Of a stretch of 44,059 nt of DNA, positions 1 to 9,902 are shown in pieces. A program made the position numbers and the translations under genes. Within the stretch, counting starts at the first letter, position 1, and each line of letters starts with the position of its first letter. Source of the DNA: Verrucomicrobiales bacterium (lineage in GTDB: Bacteria > Verrucomicrobiota > Verrucomicrobiia > Verrucomicrobiales > V1-33); NCBI GenBank assembly GCA_947460575.1, contig CANHIJ010000019.1, forward strand, positions 1 to 44,059, in the 5' to 3' direction. Below the pieces are notes generated by a model. That model had not been told where the DNA came from. It worked only from the letters and a program-made list of their open reading frames with translations, and did no database searches.

Positions 1-116
1 CGCAGTTGGATTGGACGGCGGCTTCGGCTGGTTTAGATCAAAAGGAAATGGGTCAGAAGCTAAAGGATGCCTGGCACATCGAACCCCCAGTCAACTGCGC
101 TGGTTGCCACCGCTAA
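1..116 (+). CDS. actA: C-terminal end of ActA, multiheme cytochrome c subunit of alternative complex III (partial)
   Basis: Only the last 37 codons are in the window, in the frame starting at base 3 and ending with TAA at 114-116. The peptide ends in CAGCHR, so a CxxCH heme c attachment motif lies at the very C-terminus. The reading frame is followed 38 bases later by actB. In ACIII operons the gene before actB is the pentaheme periplasmic cytochrome ActA, which accepts electrons from the Fe-S subunit and passes them on. The identification rests on the terminal heme motif and on position; the rest of the gene lies upstream of the window. Confidence 0.75.
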   Translation, partial: QLDWTAASAGLDQKEMGQKLKDAWHIEPPVNCAGCHR

Positions 117-154
117 GCTCCGCGAATCATCCCCTACTTACTCATTTTTGTTCC

Positions 155-3100
155 ATGAAACGCGTTTGGCAACACCCTGAAGAGCCCACCACCGGTAAGC
201 GCTACTGGCGCAGCCTGGGCCAATTGACCGGCTCCGAAGCCTCCCAGCCCTGGCAGGATCGGGAATTTCAAGAGGGAGCTGCGGTCCTGACGGAAGATGA
301 ATTAGACCCGACGCGCCGCACATTTCTCAAGTTGATGAGCGCAAGCACCGCGATGGCTGGGCTAGGTCTAGCTTCTTGTCGCCGCCCGGAGACCTACCTC
401 AAGCCCTACTCCAAGATGCCGGAGTGGATCGTTCCGGGTAAAATTTTGTATTACGCGTCGGCGATGCCGCGCAGCGGGGGAGGTACCCCGCTGGTCGTCC
501 ACACCAATGAGGGACGCCCTACTCATTTGCAGGGCAACAAGCTGCATCCGGACAGCAATGGCGGGCTGGACTCCCAGGCGCAGGCCTCCGTCCTCAGCTT
601 GTATGATCCCGACCGCGCGCGGACATTTTCGCAGCACGGCAAGCCCAGTACCCGGGGGGAATTTTTCAAATTTCTCGACGCCAAGAAGCAGGAACTCGCG
701 GCGGCCGGCGGGAAGGGCTTGGCAATCCTGACGGACGAAGTGGTCTCGCCCACTCGTCTGCGCCTGATTGCGGAACTGCAAAAGAAGTATCCCGCCGCCA
801 AAATTCATCGCTATGAAGCGTTTGGTCCGGGTTTGGTGCGCCAAGCTTACAGCCAGGCTTTCGGCGAAGGCGTCCTGCCACACTACCGCTTCGACAAAGC
901 CGAGCGGGTGTTCAGCTTGGACAGCGATTTCCTGGGATTGGACCGCGTGGGTGGCAACTCCGTGGGGCAGTTCATGTCGGGCCGCAAAGCCCTGACTAAC
1001 AGCGATCCCATGAACCGCCTCTATTGCATAGAGAGCAACTACACAATTACCGGCGGCATCGCGGATCACCGCATGCGCGTCCACGCTAGCCAGACCAGCA
1101 AGGTCGCTTCCAAGCTGGCCCGACTCATTGGGGATGCTACCAGCGACGCTTCCTTGACCTCACTGGCAGCCAAAGCTTCGGAGGGCTATAACCCGGGGAG
1201 AGAAGACTATGATGTCTGGATGCAATCTGCCGCCGCGGATTTAGTGGCCGCGAAAGGCAAATCGATTGTTATCACCGGGCAGCAGCAACCTGAGGCCGTG
1301 CACATTCTGGTGGCGGCAATCAACCAGGCCTTGGGGTCGTTTGGATCGACCATTGAACTGAAGCAAACTGGTTTGCCTAACGCTCAGTGCGGTACCTTGG
1401 CTGACTTGGCCAAAGACGCGCTCGCGGGTGCCGTGGATACGCTTTTGGTTATCAGCGAAAGTAACCCCGCGCTGGAGGCCCCCGCCGATCTCGCCTGGGA
1501 TACCGCGGCATCCAAGATCAAAAATATCATTGTCCACAGCACGCGCCACCGCACTGCGACCGCCCGCCAGGCTTCTTGGGCGGTTCCCGCGACCCACTAT
1601 CTCGAGCAGTGGGGCGATACCCGCGGCTTTGAGGGCACCTATGCCATCGTGCAGCCCATGATTTTGCCCCTCTTCGGCGGGGTCAGCGATGCCGAATTGC
1701 TCCACGCCCTTTTGTCGAATGAGAGCACCCCAGAATTTAAGGAGCCTTCGATGGCCCCGGTTCCGATGGGTACGGTGGAGGATCCGGGCCCGGGCTACAA
1801 ATTAGTTAGGGATACGTTCAATGCCGTCATTCCCGGCGCCACGGATGTGGTTTGGAACAACGCCCTGCGCGATGGTTTCGTGGCTAAGACAGAGTATCCG
1901 GCGGTTGCCGCGCCTTTCAACCCAGCATCGCTGGCGACGATTGCTTCCTTGCCCGAGGTGGCCATGCCAAGCTTTGCGGCCATGGAGGTGACGTTCGTCG
2001 CCTGTGCTAAAGTTGCGGATGGCCGCTACATCAACAGCGCCTGGCTCCAAGAAGCTCCCGATCCAGTCTCCAAGGTCACCTGGGACAATGCGGCTTTGAT
2101 TAGCGTAAAAACTGCTAAGGATCTCAAGATCAACCTGCAGGCGGTCGATGAAGCGGATGTCATTTCGGTGCAGATTGGGGCGGTGACCCGATACTACCCG
2201 GTGATCGTGATTCCGGGTCACGCCGACAATGCAGTCACTCTAACGGTAGGGTATGGTCAAAAGGGAACTGGGGTCGAAGGACCAGGTCGGGTCGGGCAGG
2301 GGACTGGCTTCGATGCCTATGGACTGCGCACTGGTGCCACGCCTTATTTTGCCGCTGGAGCCAAGGTGGCCAAATTGTTGTCTGCGGTTACCGAAGGTCT
2401 CGGCTGGAGCGATTTATTGGAGATTCCAGCGATTTACCCTCTGGCGACTACCCAGGAGCACCACAGCATGTATGGTCGCGCCCTGGTTCGGGAAGGGACG
2501 CAAGAAGATTGGAAGGAGAACGCCGATTTCGTCTTAGATCAGGGCACGGATGCTAACCTGCACGGAGGCCGTGCCGAAAAAACCGAAGAAAATGCCTTCA
2601 GTTTCTACAAGCCCGAAGGAGCTAAGAAAGAGGATGGAACCCGGGTGCTTCACCTCAGCGATGAGCTGCACCAGTGGGGTATGGTGATCGACCTCAATAG
2701 CTGCACCGGATGCACTTCGTGCCTGGTGGCCTGCCAATCCGAAAACAATATCCCGGTGGTGGGCAAGGACCAGGTGCGCCGAGGGCGCGAAATGCACTGG
2801 ATTCGGATGGATCGCTATTTTGCCACCGACCTCGACTCAGATGCCGCCCTGACAAACCGCAAGGTGGAAAACAATCCTTTCGACGCCACCGACAACGTTT
2901 GGTTTGAGGATGAGATGGATGATCCCTCCATGTTGGTCGAACCAGTTGGTTGCCAGCATTGCGAAGCGGCGCCATGCGAAACGGTCTGCCCAGTCAACGC
3001 CACCGTACACAGTCCAGATGGGCTGAACGTGATGGTCTACAACCGCTGCATCGGAACCCGCTACTGCGCCAACAACTGTCCGTTCAAAGCACGGCGCTTT

Positions 3101-3685
3101 AACTTCTTCGACTACAACAAGCGCAATCCCCTCACCGAAAAAACCGCAGGCCCCCTCAAGTTCAATAATCTCTATGCTGGTCCGCTGGGAGAGCGCAACG
3201 ACACGGAACTTGGCAAGTTGCAAAAGAACCCCAACGTGACCGTTCGCATGCGCGGTGTCATTGAGAAGTGCACCTACTGCCTGCAGCGCCTTGAAGGTGC
3301 CCGTATCGAAGCCCGCTCTCATGCGCGTCAGGACAAATCGCGCGAGCAGGGTAAATACGATGAAACCTTGGTTATTGCGAAACAAGACCTGCGCATCGCT
3401 ACCGATGGTGTCAAGACAGCCTGCCAGGAAGCCTGTCCTGCCGAAGCAATCCACTTTGGCAACCTTCTGGACAAAGCCAGCGACGTGGTCAAAGCCAAGG
3501 CCAACTCCCGCAACTACGAGTTGCTCGGCTACCTTTCCGTCAGGGCCCGCACCACATACCTAGGGCGCATCAAGAATCCCAATCCGCAACTGATCAAGCT
3601 GAGCCCCCGCGAAGCCAAAAAAGTCGGGCAGGGAAGCAAAACCCGCCCCATCGCCCTACCTGGCCACGCTCCTGCCGCCCACTAA
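155..3685 (+). CDS. actB: ActB, molybdopterin-oxidoreductase-like iron-sulfur subunit of alternative complex III
   Basis: A 1176-residue fusion typical of ActB: a molybdopterin-oxidoreductase-like region (about residues 75-800) followed by a ferredoxin-like region (about 830-1130). A twin-arginine-type signal is visible at residues 54-65 (RRTFLKL, then a hydrophobic stretch ending in LASC), so it is probably exported folded. Cysteine clusters are [24 protein letters not shown], a [11 protein letters not shown] group and CTYC with a later ACQEAC, enough for four Fe-S clusters. In characterised ACIII the molybdopterin region carries no Mo cofactor. The open frame extends upstream to base 11, but that part overlaps the end of actA; the ATG at 155 gives the family-like start MKRVWQHP. 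It passes electrons between the membrane quinol site and heme c subunits. Confidence 0.93.
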   Translation: MKRVWQHPEEPTTGKRYWRSLGQLTGSEASQPWQDREFQEGAAVLTEDELDPTRRTFLKLMSASTAMAGLGLASCRRPETYLKPYSKMPEWIVPGKILYYASAMPRSGGGTPLVVHTNEGRPTHLQGNKLHPDSNGGLDSQAQASVLSLYDPDRARTFSQHGKPSTRGEFFKFLDAKKQELAAAGGKGLAILTDEVVSPTRLRLIAELQKKYPAAKIHRYEAFGPGLVRQAYSQAFGEGVLPHYRFDKAERVFSLDSDFLGLDRVGGNSVGQFMSGRKALTNSDPMNRLYCIESNYTITGGIADHRMRVHASQTSKVASKLARLIGDATSDASLTSLAAKASEGYNPGREDYDVWMQSAAADLVAAKGKSIVITGQQQPEAVHILVAAINQALGSFGSTIELKQTGLPNAQCGTLADLAKDALAGAVDTLLVISESNPALEAPADLAWDTAASKIKNIIVHSTRHRTATARQASWAVPATHYLEQWGDTRGFEGTYAIVQPMILPLFGGVSDAELLHALLSNESTPEFKEPSMAPVPMGTVEDPGPGYKLVRDTFNAVIPGATDVVWNNALRDGFVAKTEYPAVAAPFNPASLATIASLPEVAMPSFAAMEVTFVACAKVADGRYINSAWLQEAPDPVSKVTWDNAALISVKTAKDLKINLQAVDEADVISVQIGAVTRYYPVIVIPGHADNAVTLTVGYGQKGTGVEGPGRVGQGTGFDAYGLRTGATPYFAAGAKVAKLLSAVTEGLGWSDLLEIPAIYPLATTQEHHSMYGRALVREGTQEDWKENADFVLDQGTDANLHGGRAEKTEENAFSFYKPEGAKKEDGTRVLHLSDELHQWGMVIDLNSCTGCTSCLVACQSENNIPVVGKDQVRRGREMHWIRMDRYFATDLDSDAALTNRKVENNPFDATDNVWFEDEMDDPSMLVEPVGCQHCEAAPCETVCPVNATVHSPDGLNVMVYNRCIGTRYCANNCPFKARRFNFFDYNKRNPLTEKTAGPLKFNNLYAGPLGERNDTELGKLQKNPNVTVRMRGVIEKCTYCLQRLEGARIEARSHARQDKSREQGKYDETLVIAKQDLRIATDGVKTACQEACPAEAIHFGNLLDKASDVVKAKANSRNYELLGYLSVRARTTYLGRIKNPNPQLIKLSPREAKKVGQGSKTRPIALPGHAPAAH

Positions 3686-3726
3686 ACGGCCATTCCCTCT
3701 CTCATCCACTTTACTGTCACCCTACC

Positions 3727-5211
3727 ATGGCCGACGCCGCCGTCCACGACTCACCCCACTCGCCCTCCTCTGGCCCTTCTCGCGCCAAGGTTCTCCTGCG
3801 CGAGCCCCTGGTGCTGAACAACCGCTCCTACAGTTGGGTCACCAACAGAATCGCGGGAATTGTGGAGAATCCTCAGCCCAAAGGCTGGTGGTTTCTGGTG
3901 GTCCCCTGCGCCATGCTGGTGGCGGTTATGGTCTTCTGTTTTACCTTCCTCGTCTCTACTGGCGTTGGGGTCTGGGGACCCAATCATCCCGTCGCGTGGG
4001 GTTGGGACATCACCAACTTTGTGTTTTGGATCGGCATTGGCCACGCTGGCACATTGATTTCGGCGATTCTTTACCTGACCCGCCAAAAGTGGCGCACCGC
4101 CGTCAATCGGGCGGCCGAAGCCATGACCATTTTCGCGGTTATGTGCGCTGGACTGTTTCCGGCGCTGCACGTGGGGCGCGTCTGGATGGCGTGGTTCCTC
4201 GCCCCTATCCCTAACAGCAACGCTATCTGGCAGAATTTCAAGTCTCCGCTGTTGTGGGACGTGTTCGCGGTTTCGACCTATTTCAGCGTCTCCGTGGTCT
4301 TTTGGTTCCTCGGTCTCGTCCCTGATTTGGCGACTCTGCGGGATCGCTGCCAGCCTGGCATCCGCAAAATGGCATATGGGCTTTTTGCGCTGGGGTGGCG
4401 CGGCGGCAATCGTCAGTGGCGCCACTACGAGGTGGCCTACGGTTTGCTCGCAGCCCTTTCCACTCCTCTGGTATTGTCGGTGCACACCGTGGTTTCCTTC
4501 GACTTTGCGACCTCGATTGTACCTGGTTGGCACACCACCATTTTCCCGCCCTACTTTGTGGCTGGAGCCATTTTCGGCGGTTTCGCCATGGTGCTGACCC
4601 TGATGATCCCCGTGAGGAAAATCTATGGCCTCCACGACCTATTCACCATGAAGCACATCGACAACATGGCGAAGATCATTCTTTTGACGGGGACGATTGT
4701 GGGCTATGCTTATTTGATGGAACTATTCGTGGCCTGGTACTCGGGAAGTCTCTATGAATTTGATGCCTTCAAATGGCGCATTTTGTTTGGACCTTATACT
4801 TGGGCCTACTACGGCATGTTTTTCTGCAATGTCATCGCTCCCCAGGTGTTCTGGTGGAAGAAGATGCGAGAAAATCTGATCGTGGTCATGATCGTGTGCA
4901 TGTTCGTCAATGCCGGGATGTGGTTTGAGCGCTTTGTGATTATTTGCACCACGCTGGCCCGGGACTTTCTGCCCGGCCAGTGGGACATGTATCACCCGTC
5001 CTGGGTTGAAATCTGGACTTTTATCGGGACCTTTGGTTTCTTCTTGATGCTCTTTGCGCTGTTCCTCCGCTTTCTTCCTGTCATTGCCATCGCAGAAATC
5101 AAAGGTGTCCTGCCGGAGGCTGATCCCCACTTCAATCCAAACCAAGGCAAGCGCAGCAACACCGTGGCGGCCCCCAGCTACGCTGGCGATCAACACCTTC
5201 CTCCGGGCTAA
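3727..5211 (+). CDS. actC: ActC, NrfD-like membrane quinol subunit of alternative complex III
   Basis: A 494-residue polytopic membrane protein of the NrfD/PsrC family with about ten transmembrane segments. It lies directly after actB with 41 bases between. The first segment follows [17 protein letters not shown]; later landmarks are [31 protein letters not shown] and the [12 protein letters not shown] region typical of ActC. Together with ActF it forms the membrane part that binds menaquinol or ubiquinol next to the ActB iron-sulfur arm. The ATG at 3727 follows a pyrimidine-rich leader with no Shine-Dalgarno motif. The C-terminal tail ([11 protein letters not shown]) is soluble. Identification is firm from family landmarks and gene order. 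Confidence 0.93.
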   Translation: MADAAVHDSPHSPSSGPSRAKVLLREPLVLNNRSYSWVTNRIAGIVENPQPKGWWFLVVPCAMLVAVMVFCFTFLVSTGVGVWGPNHPVAWGWDITNFVFWIGIGHAGTLISAILYLTRQKWRTAVNRAAEAMTIFAVMCAGLFPALHVGRVWMAWFLAPIPNSNAIWQNFKSPLLWDVFAVSTYFSVSVVFWFLGLVPDLATLRDRCQPGIRKMAYGLFALGWRGGNRQWRHYEVAYGLLAALSTPLVLSVHTVVSFDFATSIVPGWHTTIFPPYFVAGAIFGGFAMVLTLMIPVRKIYGLHDLFTMKHIDNMAKIILLTGTIVGYAYLMELFVAWYSGSLYEFDAFKWRILFGPYTWAYYGMFFCNVIAPQVFWWKKMRENLIVVMIVCMFVNAGMWFERFVIICTTLARDFLPGQWDMYHPSWVEIWTFIGTFGFFLMLFALFLRFLPVIAIAEIKGVLPEADPHFNPNQGKRSNTVAAPSYAGDQHLPPG

Positions 5212-5292
5212 GTCATGGCTCCACCGCGTGCGCGGCTTGCCGTTTATTGATTCAATCTCTCCTTTTAAAATACTCAACTTTTCAGACTTCCA

Positions 5293-5847
5293 GTGAGCTC
5301 ACCCCTAAAACGCGTCCACGGCTACCTCGCGGAATTTTCCTCCACGCAGGAGGTATTCCACGCCGCTGAACAGGTCCGCGATGCCGGCTATTCCAGCTGG
5401 GACGTCCACAGCCCGTTCCCAGTTCACGGCATGGACGAGGCTATGGGCATGCCGCGTTCGATCCTGCCTCGCTTCGTGCTGGTCGGGGGGATTCTGGGTT
5501 TGAGCACGGCCTTTTTGCTCCAATTTCTGACCCAGGTTGTGATCTACCCCACGGTGGTTCAGGCGAAACCGGCGAACATTTATACGATCGCAGCCTTCTT
5601 TCCGGTGATGTTTGAGCTGACGATTCTATTCTCGGCCTTTACCGCGCTATTCACTTGCCTGGTGATGATGAAATTGCCCCGCCTCAACCACCCTCTTTTT
5701 AATTCAGCCAACTTCGCCAAGTTTTCCGACGACAAGTTCTTCATCTGCATTGAAGCGCGTGATCCTAAGTTCTCCGCGGAGAAGACTAAAAGCTTCCTCG
5801 CCGACATCGGCGGCTCCCGTATCGAACTCGTAGAAGACGAACTCTAG
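5293..5847 (+). CDS. actD: ActD, DUF3341 subunit of alternative complex III
   Basis: A 184-residue protein with a soluble N-terminal domain containing the family pattern of a ferredoxin-fold start (VHGYLAEFSSTQEVFHAAEQV) and WDVHSPFPVHGMD. Two transmembrane helices follow (about residues 55-75 and 95-120), then a short soluble tail with FFICIEARDPKFS. This is the DUF3341/ActD layout. The start is a GTG at 5293; no in-frame ATG gives the conserved N-terminus, and there is no Shine-Dalgarno motif in the 81-base spacer after actC. ActD holds no known cofactor and is a structural subunit of ACIII. Confidence 0.9.
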   Translation: MSSPLKRVHGYLAEFSSTQEVFHAAEQVRDAGYSSWDVHSPFPVHGMDEAMGMPRSILPRFVLVGGILGLSTAFLLQFLTQVVIYPTVVQAKPANIYTIAAFFPVMFELTILFSAFTALFTCLVMMKLPRLNHPLFNSANFAKFSDDKFFICIEARDPKFSAEKTKSFLADIGGSRIELVEDEL

Positions 5848-5884
5848 TCTCCCCGACGGCCCTCTTCTTTTCCCCCTCCGCACC
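5848..5884 (+). promoter_or_regulatory. Pyrimidine-rich translation leader of actE without Shine-Dalgarno motif
   Basis: The spacer between the actD stop and the actE ATG is almost all C and T in its second half (CCTCTTCTTTTCCCCC) and has no AGGAGG-like purine tract. It represents a pattern repeated before most starts in the respiratory operon (before 3727, 6605, 8412, 11542, 13482, 15042, 15416 and 15878). Pyrimidine tracts can be contacted by ribosomal protein S1, so initiation here may depend on S1 or on leader accessibility; that function is inference. Confidence 0.5.
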
Positions 5885-6583
5885 ATGCGCTACTTCTTTT
5901 TTGCCTATCTTTTGAGCATCGTGCTCGTGATTGGTTTCGCCGGCTTCCGCGGCGACAAGTTCACCTACACGCCAATCGAGATCTTCAACGACATGGACAA
6001 ACAGGCCAAAGTAAAGGCCCAGTCATCCAATGCCTTTTTTAGTGACGGAGCGGGGGCCCGCAAACCGGTCGTGGGCACGGTTCCAATGGGCTTGTCAATC
6101 GCTCGGCAATCGGCCGCAGATGGCGGATTTGTCGCTTACGGATTCTCACACGGTTCTGATTATTATAACTCTGGCCGCTTGGGTGATTTTTGGGGCGATG
6201 GTTTCCCCGATCAAATAAAGGTCGATGAAGCTTTTCTGCGCCTCGGACAAGAGCGCTACAATATCAACTGCGCGGTATGTCACGGCAAAGCCGGGGATGG
6301 GAAGGGCATTACTTCCAACTACGGCATTGCCAATATTGCCAATTTCCACGCCGTTGGGTTTACCGACCCTAAGGCTCCCGATTACCGCGCCAACGGGAGC
6401 ATTTTCAACACTATCAGCCTGGGTAAGGGTCTGATGAGCGGCTACGGGGCGAGCATTCCCGTTAAAGAGCGCTGGGCTATTGTGGCCTGGATTCGCACGA
6501 TGTCGCTGTCTCGCCAAGCTCCTCTGGCCGTTCCCTCGGTTCAGGCCGTTTGGAGTGCCCGCTCTGTCCCCGCTATCAAGTAA
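5885..6583 (+). CDS. actE: ActE, monoheme cytochrome c subunit of alternative complex III
   Basis: A 232-residue protein with an N-terminal hydrophobic helix (residues 3-20) that acts as signal or membrane anchor, then a periplasmic cytochrome c domain. The heme motif CAVCH is at residues 129-133, followed by GKAGDGKG, and a candidate axial methionine occurs in GKGLMSGYG. Position after actD and this architecture match ActE. It would relay electrons out of the ACIII core towards soluble or oxidase-bound cytochrome c. There is no lipobox cysteine of the kind seen in some ActE proteins, so it is probably held by the uncleaved helix. Confidence 0.9.
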   Translation: MRYFFFAYLLSIVLVIGFAGFRGDKFTYTPIEIFNDMDKQAKVKAQSSNAFFSDGAGARKPVVGTVPMGLSIARQSAADGGFVAYGFSHGSDYYNSGRLGDFWGDGFPDQIKVDEAFLRLGQERYNINCAVCHGKAGDGKGITSNYGIANIANFHAVGFTDPKAPDYRANGSIFNTISLGKGLMSGYGASIPVKERWAIVAWIRTMSLSRQAPLAVPSVQAVWSARSVPAIK

Positions 6584-6604
6584 GAATTTTTCCCCGCCTC
6601 TCGC

Positions 6605-7954
6605 ATGAGTCACCATATTTCCGTTTCCGATCTTCCGCCCGAAGGCGAGAAGCTTCAGCTCACGAAGTTTACTTCGTGGCGGTCCATCCTGTTGCTTTGC
6701 GCCATCGCTGGCGTGGCCGCTTCGCTGCTGCTCTTCCTTAGAGGTGGGGAGGCTGCGGACGCCTTTGCGTTTAGTTACCTTTTCGCTCTAGAAGTGTTTT
6801 TCACGATCACCGCGGGGGCTACTTTTTGGGTGCTTTTGCACAATGCTTCTAATTCCTCATGGGGCGTGGCGATTCGCCGAATCCCGGAGCTGATGACGCA
6901 GCTTTTCGTTCCCTTGCTGATCCTAGCCCTCCCGCTCTTTATGCCCTTCTTGCCTACGAAGCCCTCCTGGATGGGCCATCTATGGGAGTGGATCGGCATT
7001 CACGCCCAAATCATGGAGCATCCTCCTCTAGGAACGTCTACTTTGAAGGAAGGCCTCGGGGCTACCCACGACACCGCTCTTCTATACAAAAAATTTCCCT
7101 ATCTGCACAATGGGATCGGCGGGCTCATTCCCGGAATGGATATCCGGATGATTTTATTCTTCGGCGCTCTTTTCTTCATCGGCAGCAAACTGCTCAACTA
7201 TTCGCTCAGTCAAGATCGCACTGGGGATGTGCAGCCTACCTACAGCGCCCGCCGCTTTTCCTGTGGGATGCTCCCTATCTTTGCAGTGTGTTCCACATTT
7301 GCCGCGATCGACTGGGTGATGAGCATGAACTACTTGTGGTTTTCGACGATGTTCGGCGTCAACATTTTCGCGGGCAGCGCGTTGGCCTCCATGGCTCTCA
7401 TCATTCTGATTGTGGGGACCCTGGTTAAGACCGGTCACTTCAAGCACATTGTCACCGAAGAGCACTTCCACCTGATGGGTAAGTTGATGCACGCCTTCAT
7501 CATTTTTTGGGCTTACATCGCCTTTAGTCAGTTTTTCCTTATCTGGTACGCTAACATCCCTGAGGAAACTCAATTTTACGCCATCCGCAACACCAATGGG
7601 TGGTGGTATCTCTCCTTGTCTCTCGTCTTCCTCCACTTCTTGGTTCCTTTCGCCTTCATGCTCAAAAGAGATTCCAAGCGCAACCTGAACGCGGTCATGG
7701 GTGTTGCCGCCTTCGTGATCGGCGTCCACATTTTGGAACTGTATTGGATGGTCATTCCGGAGCGCGGTCGTGCGCTCTATAACTACAGCACAGCTCCAGA
7801 TGCGCGCTTTCTGCGAGATTTACTGTTCGACGCCTTGGCCTTGGTGACCTTTGGGAGCGTCTATGGCTTTTACCTCCTGCGTCTCCTCTCTAAGCACAGC
7901 CTCTATCCCTGCGGTGACCCTCGCCTGGAGGAATCCGTGAACGTGGTAAGCTAA
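6605..7954 (+). CDS. actF: ActF, second NrfD-like membrane subunit of alternative complex III
   Basis: A 449-residue integral membrane protein with about ten helices, related to ActC and the NrfD/PsrC family. Readable landmarks are FFTITAGATFWVLLHNASNSSW in the second helix region, FAAIDWVMSMNYLWFSTMFG, and WYANIPEETQFYAIR in a periplasmic loop, a signature of ActF. It follows actE after 21 bases. ActF is the second quinol-site-type membrane subunit of ACIII and is thought to take part in coupling quinol oxidation to charge movement. Confidence 0.92.
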   Translation: MSHHISVSDLPPEGEKLQLTKFTSWRSILLLCAIAGVAASLLLFLRGGEAADAFAFSYLFALEVFFTITAGATFWVLLHNASNSSWGVAIRRIPELMTQLFVPLLILALPLFMPFLPTKPSWMGHLWEWIGIHAQIMEHPPLGTSTLKEGLGATHDTALLYKKFPYLHNGIGGLIPGMDIRMILFFGALFFIGSKLLNYSLSQDRTGDVQPTYSARRFSCGMLPIFAVCSTFAAIDWVMSMNYLWFSTMFGVNIFAGSALASMALIILIVGTLVKTGHFKHIVTEEHFHLMGKLMHAFIIFWAYIAFSQFFLIWYANIPEETQFYAIRNTNGWWYLSLSLVFLHFLVPFAFMLKRDSKRNLNAVMGVAAFVIGVHILELYWMVIPERGRALYNYSTAPDARFLRDLLFDALALVTFGSVYGFYLLRLLSKHSLYPCGDPRLEESVNVVS

Positions 7955-7985
7955 GGCCCCCTTATTCCTAATTTAGATTACACCC

Positions 7986-8387
7986 ATGGACGAACATCCC
8001 GGAGATACCCTCGGCAACCGCTTCCTTACCTTTTGGGGGATGTTGGGGACCATTGCGGCTCTAGCCCTCATTTTAGTGGTTTACCGCTGGATTGCTGTAC
8101 CCAGTGCGACGGCAGCCAACGATGGGGGAGTCGGCTTGGCGCGGCTTTCAACCTTAGCCACGGTTCGCCAGGACTCGGATGCTGAGTACTCCAAAGTGGC
8201 TGAAGTGGAAGCTGGAAAGACGGTGCGCCTACCCGCGGATTCGATCCTCTCCTTTGCGGCTGACACTTTGGCATCCCAAAAGGCTGCCCCTGGTCCATTG
8301 AAGACACCAGAAGCTTTAGTCCGCGAGCAGGAAGAAAAAGCCAAGAGCACCCACGACCCCAACCTTTCTAAATTCGAAGGCAAGTAA
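7986..8387 (+). CDS. Small single-helix membrane protein in the ActG position
   Basis: A 133-residue protein with one N-terminal transmembrane helix (about residues 13-34) and a hydrophilic periplasmic tail containing RLSTLATVRQDSDAEYSKV and many Lys and Glu residues at the end. There is no CxxCH motif and no other cofactor signature. It lies between actF (31 bases upstream) and the CcoN-like gene (24 bases downstream), so it is co-transcribed with the complex. Some ACIII operons carry a small extra membrane subunit at this place; I cannot show homology to any of them, so it is left unnamed. It may help assembly or join ACIII to the next module. Confidence 0.8.
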   Translation: MDEHPGDTLGNRFLTFWGMLGTIAALALILVVYRWIAVPSATAANDGGVGLARLSTLATVRQDSDAEYSKVAEVEAGKTVRLPADSILSFAADTLASQKAAPGPLKTPEALVREQEEKAKSTHDPNLSKFEGK

Positions 8388-8411
8388 TCCTCGCCCGATC
8401 CCCTTTAAATC

Positions 8412-9902
8412 ATGAGTCAGGCAGACCTTCCCCAGCCTCTTCCGGATGTTAGTCCGGAGGACATCCTTCAGCGCGCCGCGATCGATCGCTCCACCCGCCT
8501 TCCGGTTCTTTTTTTCTTCACGAGTGCGGCGTTCTGGCTTCTTTTGGCCACGGTGCTCGGTCTGGTCTCATCGATTAAGATGGTGGCACCTGGATTCCTT
8601 GGTATCGACTGGCTTAATTTCGGTCGAAGCCAACCAGCCTTCATGAATGCCCTGGTATACGGCTGGGCCTTCCAAGCTGGTCTTGGGGTCATGATTTGGA
8701 TGATGGCGCGCCTCTGCCGCACGGAGGTAAAGAATCCTATCACCTTGGTGGTGGCGGGTCATTTTTGGAATGTCGGGGTGACCGCTGGGGTCATTGGCAT
8801 TCTCGCTGGCTATGGTTCCCCTATGAAGTGGTTGGAATTTCCCTCAATGGTGTGGCCCATTCTCTTGGTGAGTTACTCCATGATCGTGGTTTGGCTGGTG
8901 GTGATGTTTGCGGCCCGGAGCAAGGGCGACGTATTCATCTCCCAATGGTATCTGTTGGCGGCCTGTTTTTCATTCCCGTGGCTCTACTTGACCGCCAATT
9001 TGTTCCTTAATGTCTTCCAAAAGACGGGCGTTGCGGGTCCCGCCATTGCCTCTTGGTATGCTAATAATATATTGTTCCTTTGGATGGTGCCGGTTGGTCT
9101 GGCTTCATCGTATTTTATTATTCCCAAAATTGTCGGTAAACCGATTCACAGTTATCAGTTAGCTTCTTTTGCCTTTTGGGGTCTGGTGGCTATTTCTCCC
9201 TGGTCTGGGGCTCAGGATTTGATCGGCGGGCCTCTGCCTGCTTGGCTTCCCGCCGTCGCCGGTACGGCGCAGATCCTCCTTCTGATCCCGGTCTTGGCGA
9301 TCGCCTTTAATCATTACCTAACGGTCAAGGGTCACCATCGCTTGGTAGAATTAAGCCCAAGCCTCCGCTTTACCTTTTTCGGCTCGATCGGCTACGCTAT
9401 CACCTCGGTATGTGCGGCGCTGCTGTCCTCTCTCACATTGGCCCGCTACACCGGTTTCAGCTTCGCACAGGATGCGGTGGCTCTTTCCGGGGTGTATATG
9501 TTTTTTACGATGACCATGTTTGGGGCTATCTACTTCATCGTGCCCCGCATCACGGGGTGTGAGTGGATCAGCGGGGGTCGCATCCGCTTTCACTTCTGGT
9601 GGTCCACCTACGCCTGCATCGCCCTGTGCGTCCTATTATTAGCCGCGGGCTTCTCCCACGGGGCGGCGGCCGACACTTGGGATAGCGACATGTCTGGCGC
9701 GATTACTTTTTCTTATGGGTACTTAGTGGGGCTGATTCTGGCATGGCTCTTCATCGTAGCAGCCAATGCGGTCTTCTTGCACCACCTTGCCTTGATGGTG
9801 TGCAAGCGGGGCCGCCAGGCTGGCGCCGCCACGCTGATTCACCCCGCGGCACCGTACGATTCCGCTGAACTTGTTATTACCACCGAAGGAGCAGAGGCAT
9901 GA
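8412..9902 (+). CDS. CcoN-like (cbb3 oxidase subunit I family) protein lacking all heme and copper ligands
   Basis: A 496-residue, roughly twelve-helix protein whose backbone motifs match CcoN: YSYxL as HSYQL, HFWxL as AFWGL, WAGPHHL as WSGAQDL, and YYLVPRL as YFIVPRI. Every metal site is changed. The low-spin heme His is F77 (QPAFMNALVYGW). The CuB His of WYGHN is N218. The cross-linked Tyr is S262. The CuB His pair is Q268 and D269. The heme b3 and heme b histidines of GHVH are Q353 and A355. It therefore cannot form a heme-copper centre of the known kind. The frame is intact and well conserved between these sites, so this is not a decaying gene. It overlaps the next gene (ATGA at 9899), indicating coupled expression with a CcoO-like partner. 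Confidence 0.88.
   Translation: MSQADLPQPLPDVSPEDILQRAAIDRSTRLPVLFFFTSAAFWLLLATVLGLVSSIKMVAPGFLGIDWLNFGRSQPAFMNALVYGWAFQAGLGVMIWMMARLCRTEVKNPITLVVAGHFWNVGVTAGVIGILAGYGSPMKWLEFPSMVWPILLVSYSMIVVWLVVMFAARSKGDVFISQWYLLAACFSFPWLYLTANLFLNVFQKTGVAGPAIASWYANNILFLWMVPVGLASSYFIIPKIVGKPIHSYQLASFAFWGLVAISPWSGAQDLIGGPLPAWLPAVAGTAQILLLIPVLAIAFNHYLTVKGHHRLVELSPSLRFTFFGSIGYAITSVCAALLSSLTLARYTGFSFAQDAVALSGVYMFFTMTMFGAIYFIVPRITGCEWISGGRIRFHFWWSTYACIALCVLLLAAGFSHGAAADTWDSDMSGAITFSYGYLVGLILAWLFIVAANAVFLHHLALMVCKRGRQAGAATLIHPAAPYDSAELVITTEGAEA

Noticed and set aside
8412..9902. The CcoN-like gene as a pseudogene
   Set aside because: The frame is full length, it overlaps its partner gene, and conserved backbone residues remain between the changed ligand sites. 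Random decay would not change only ligands.
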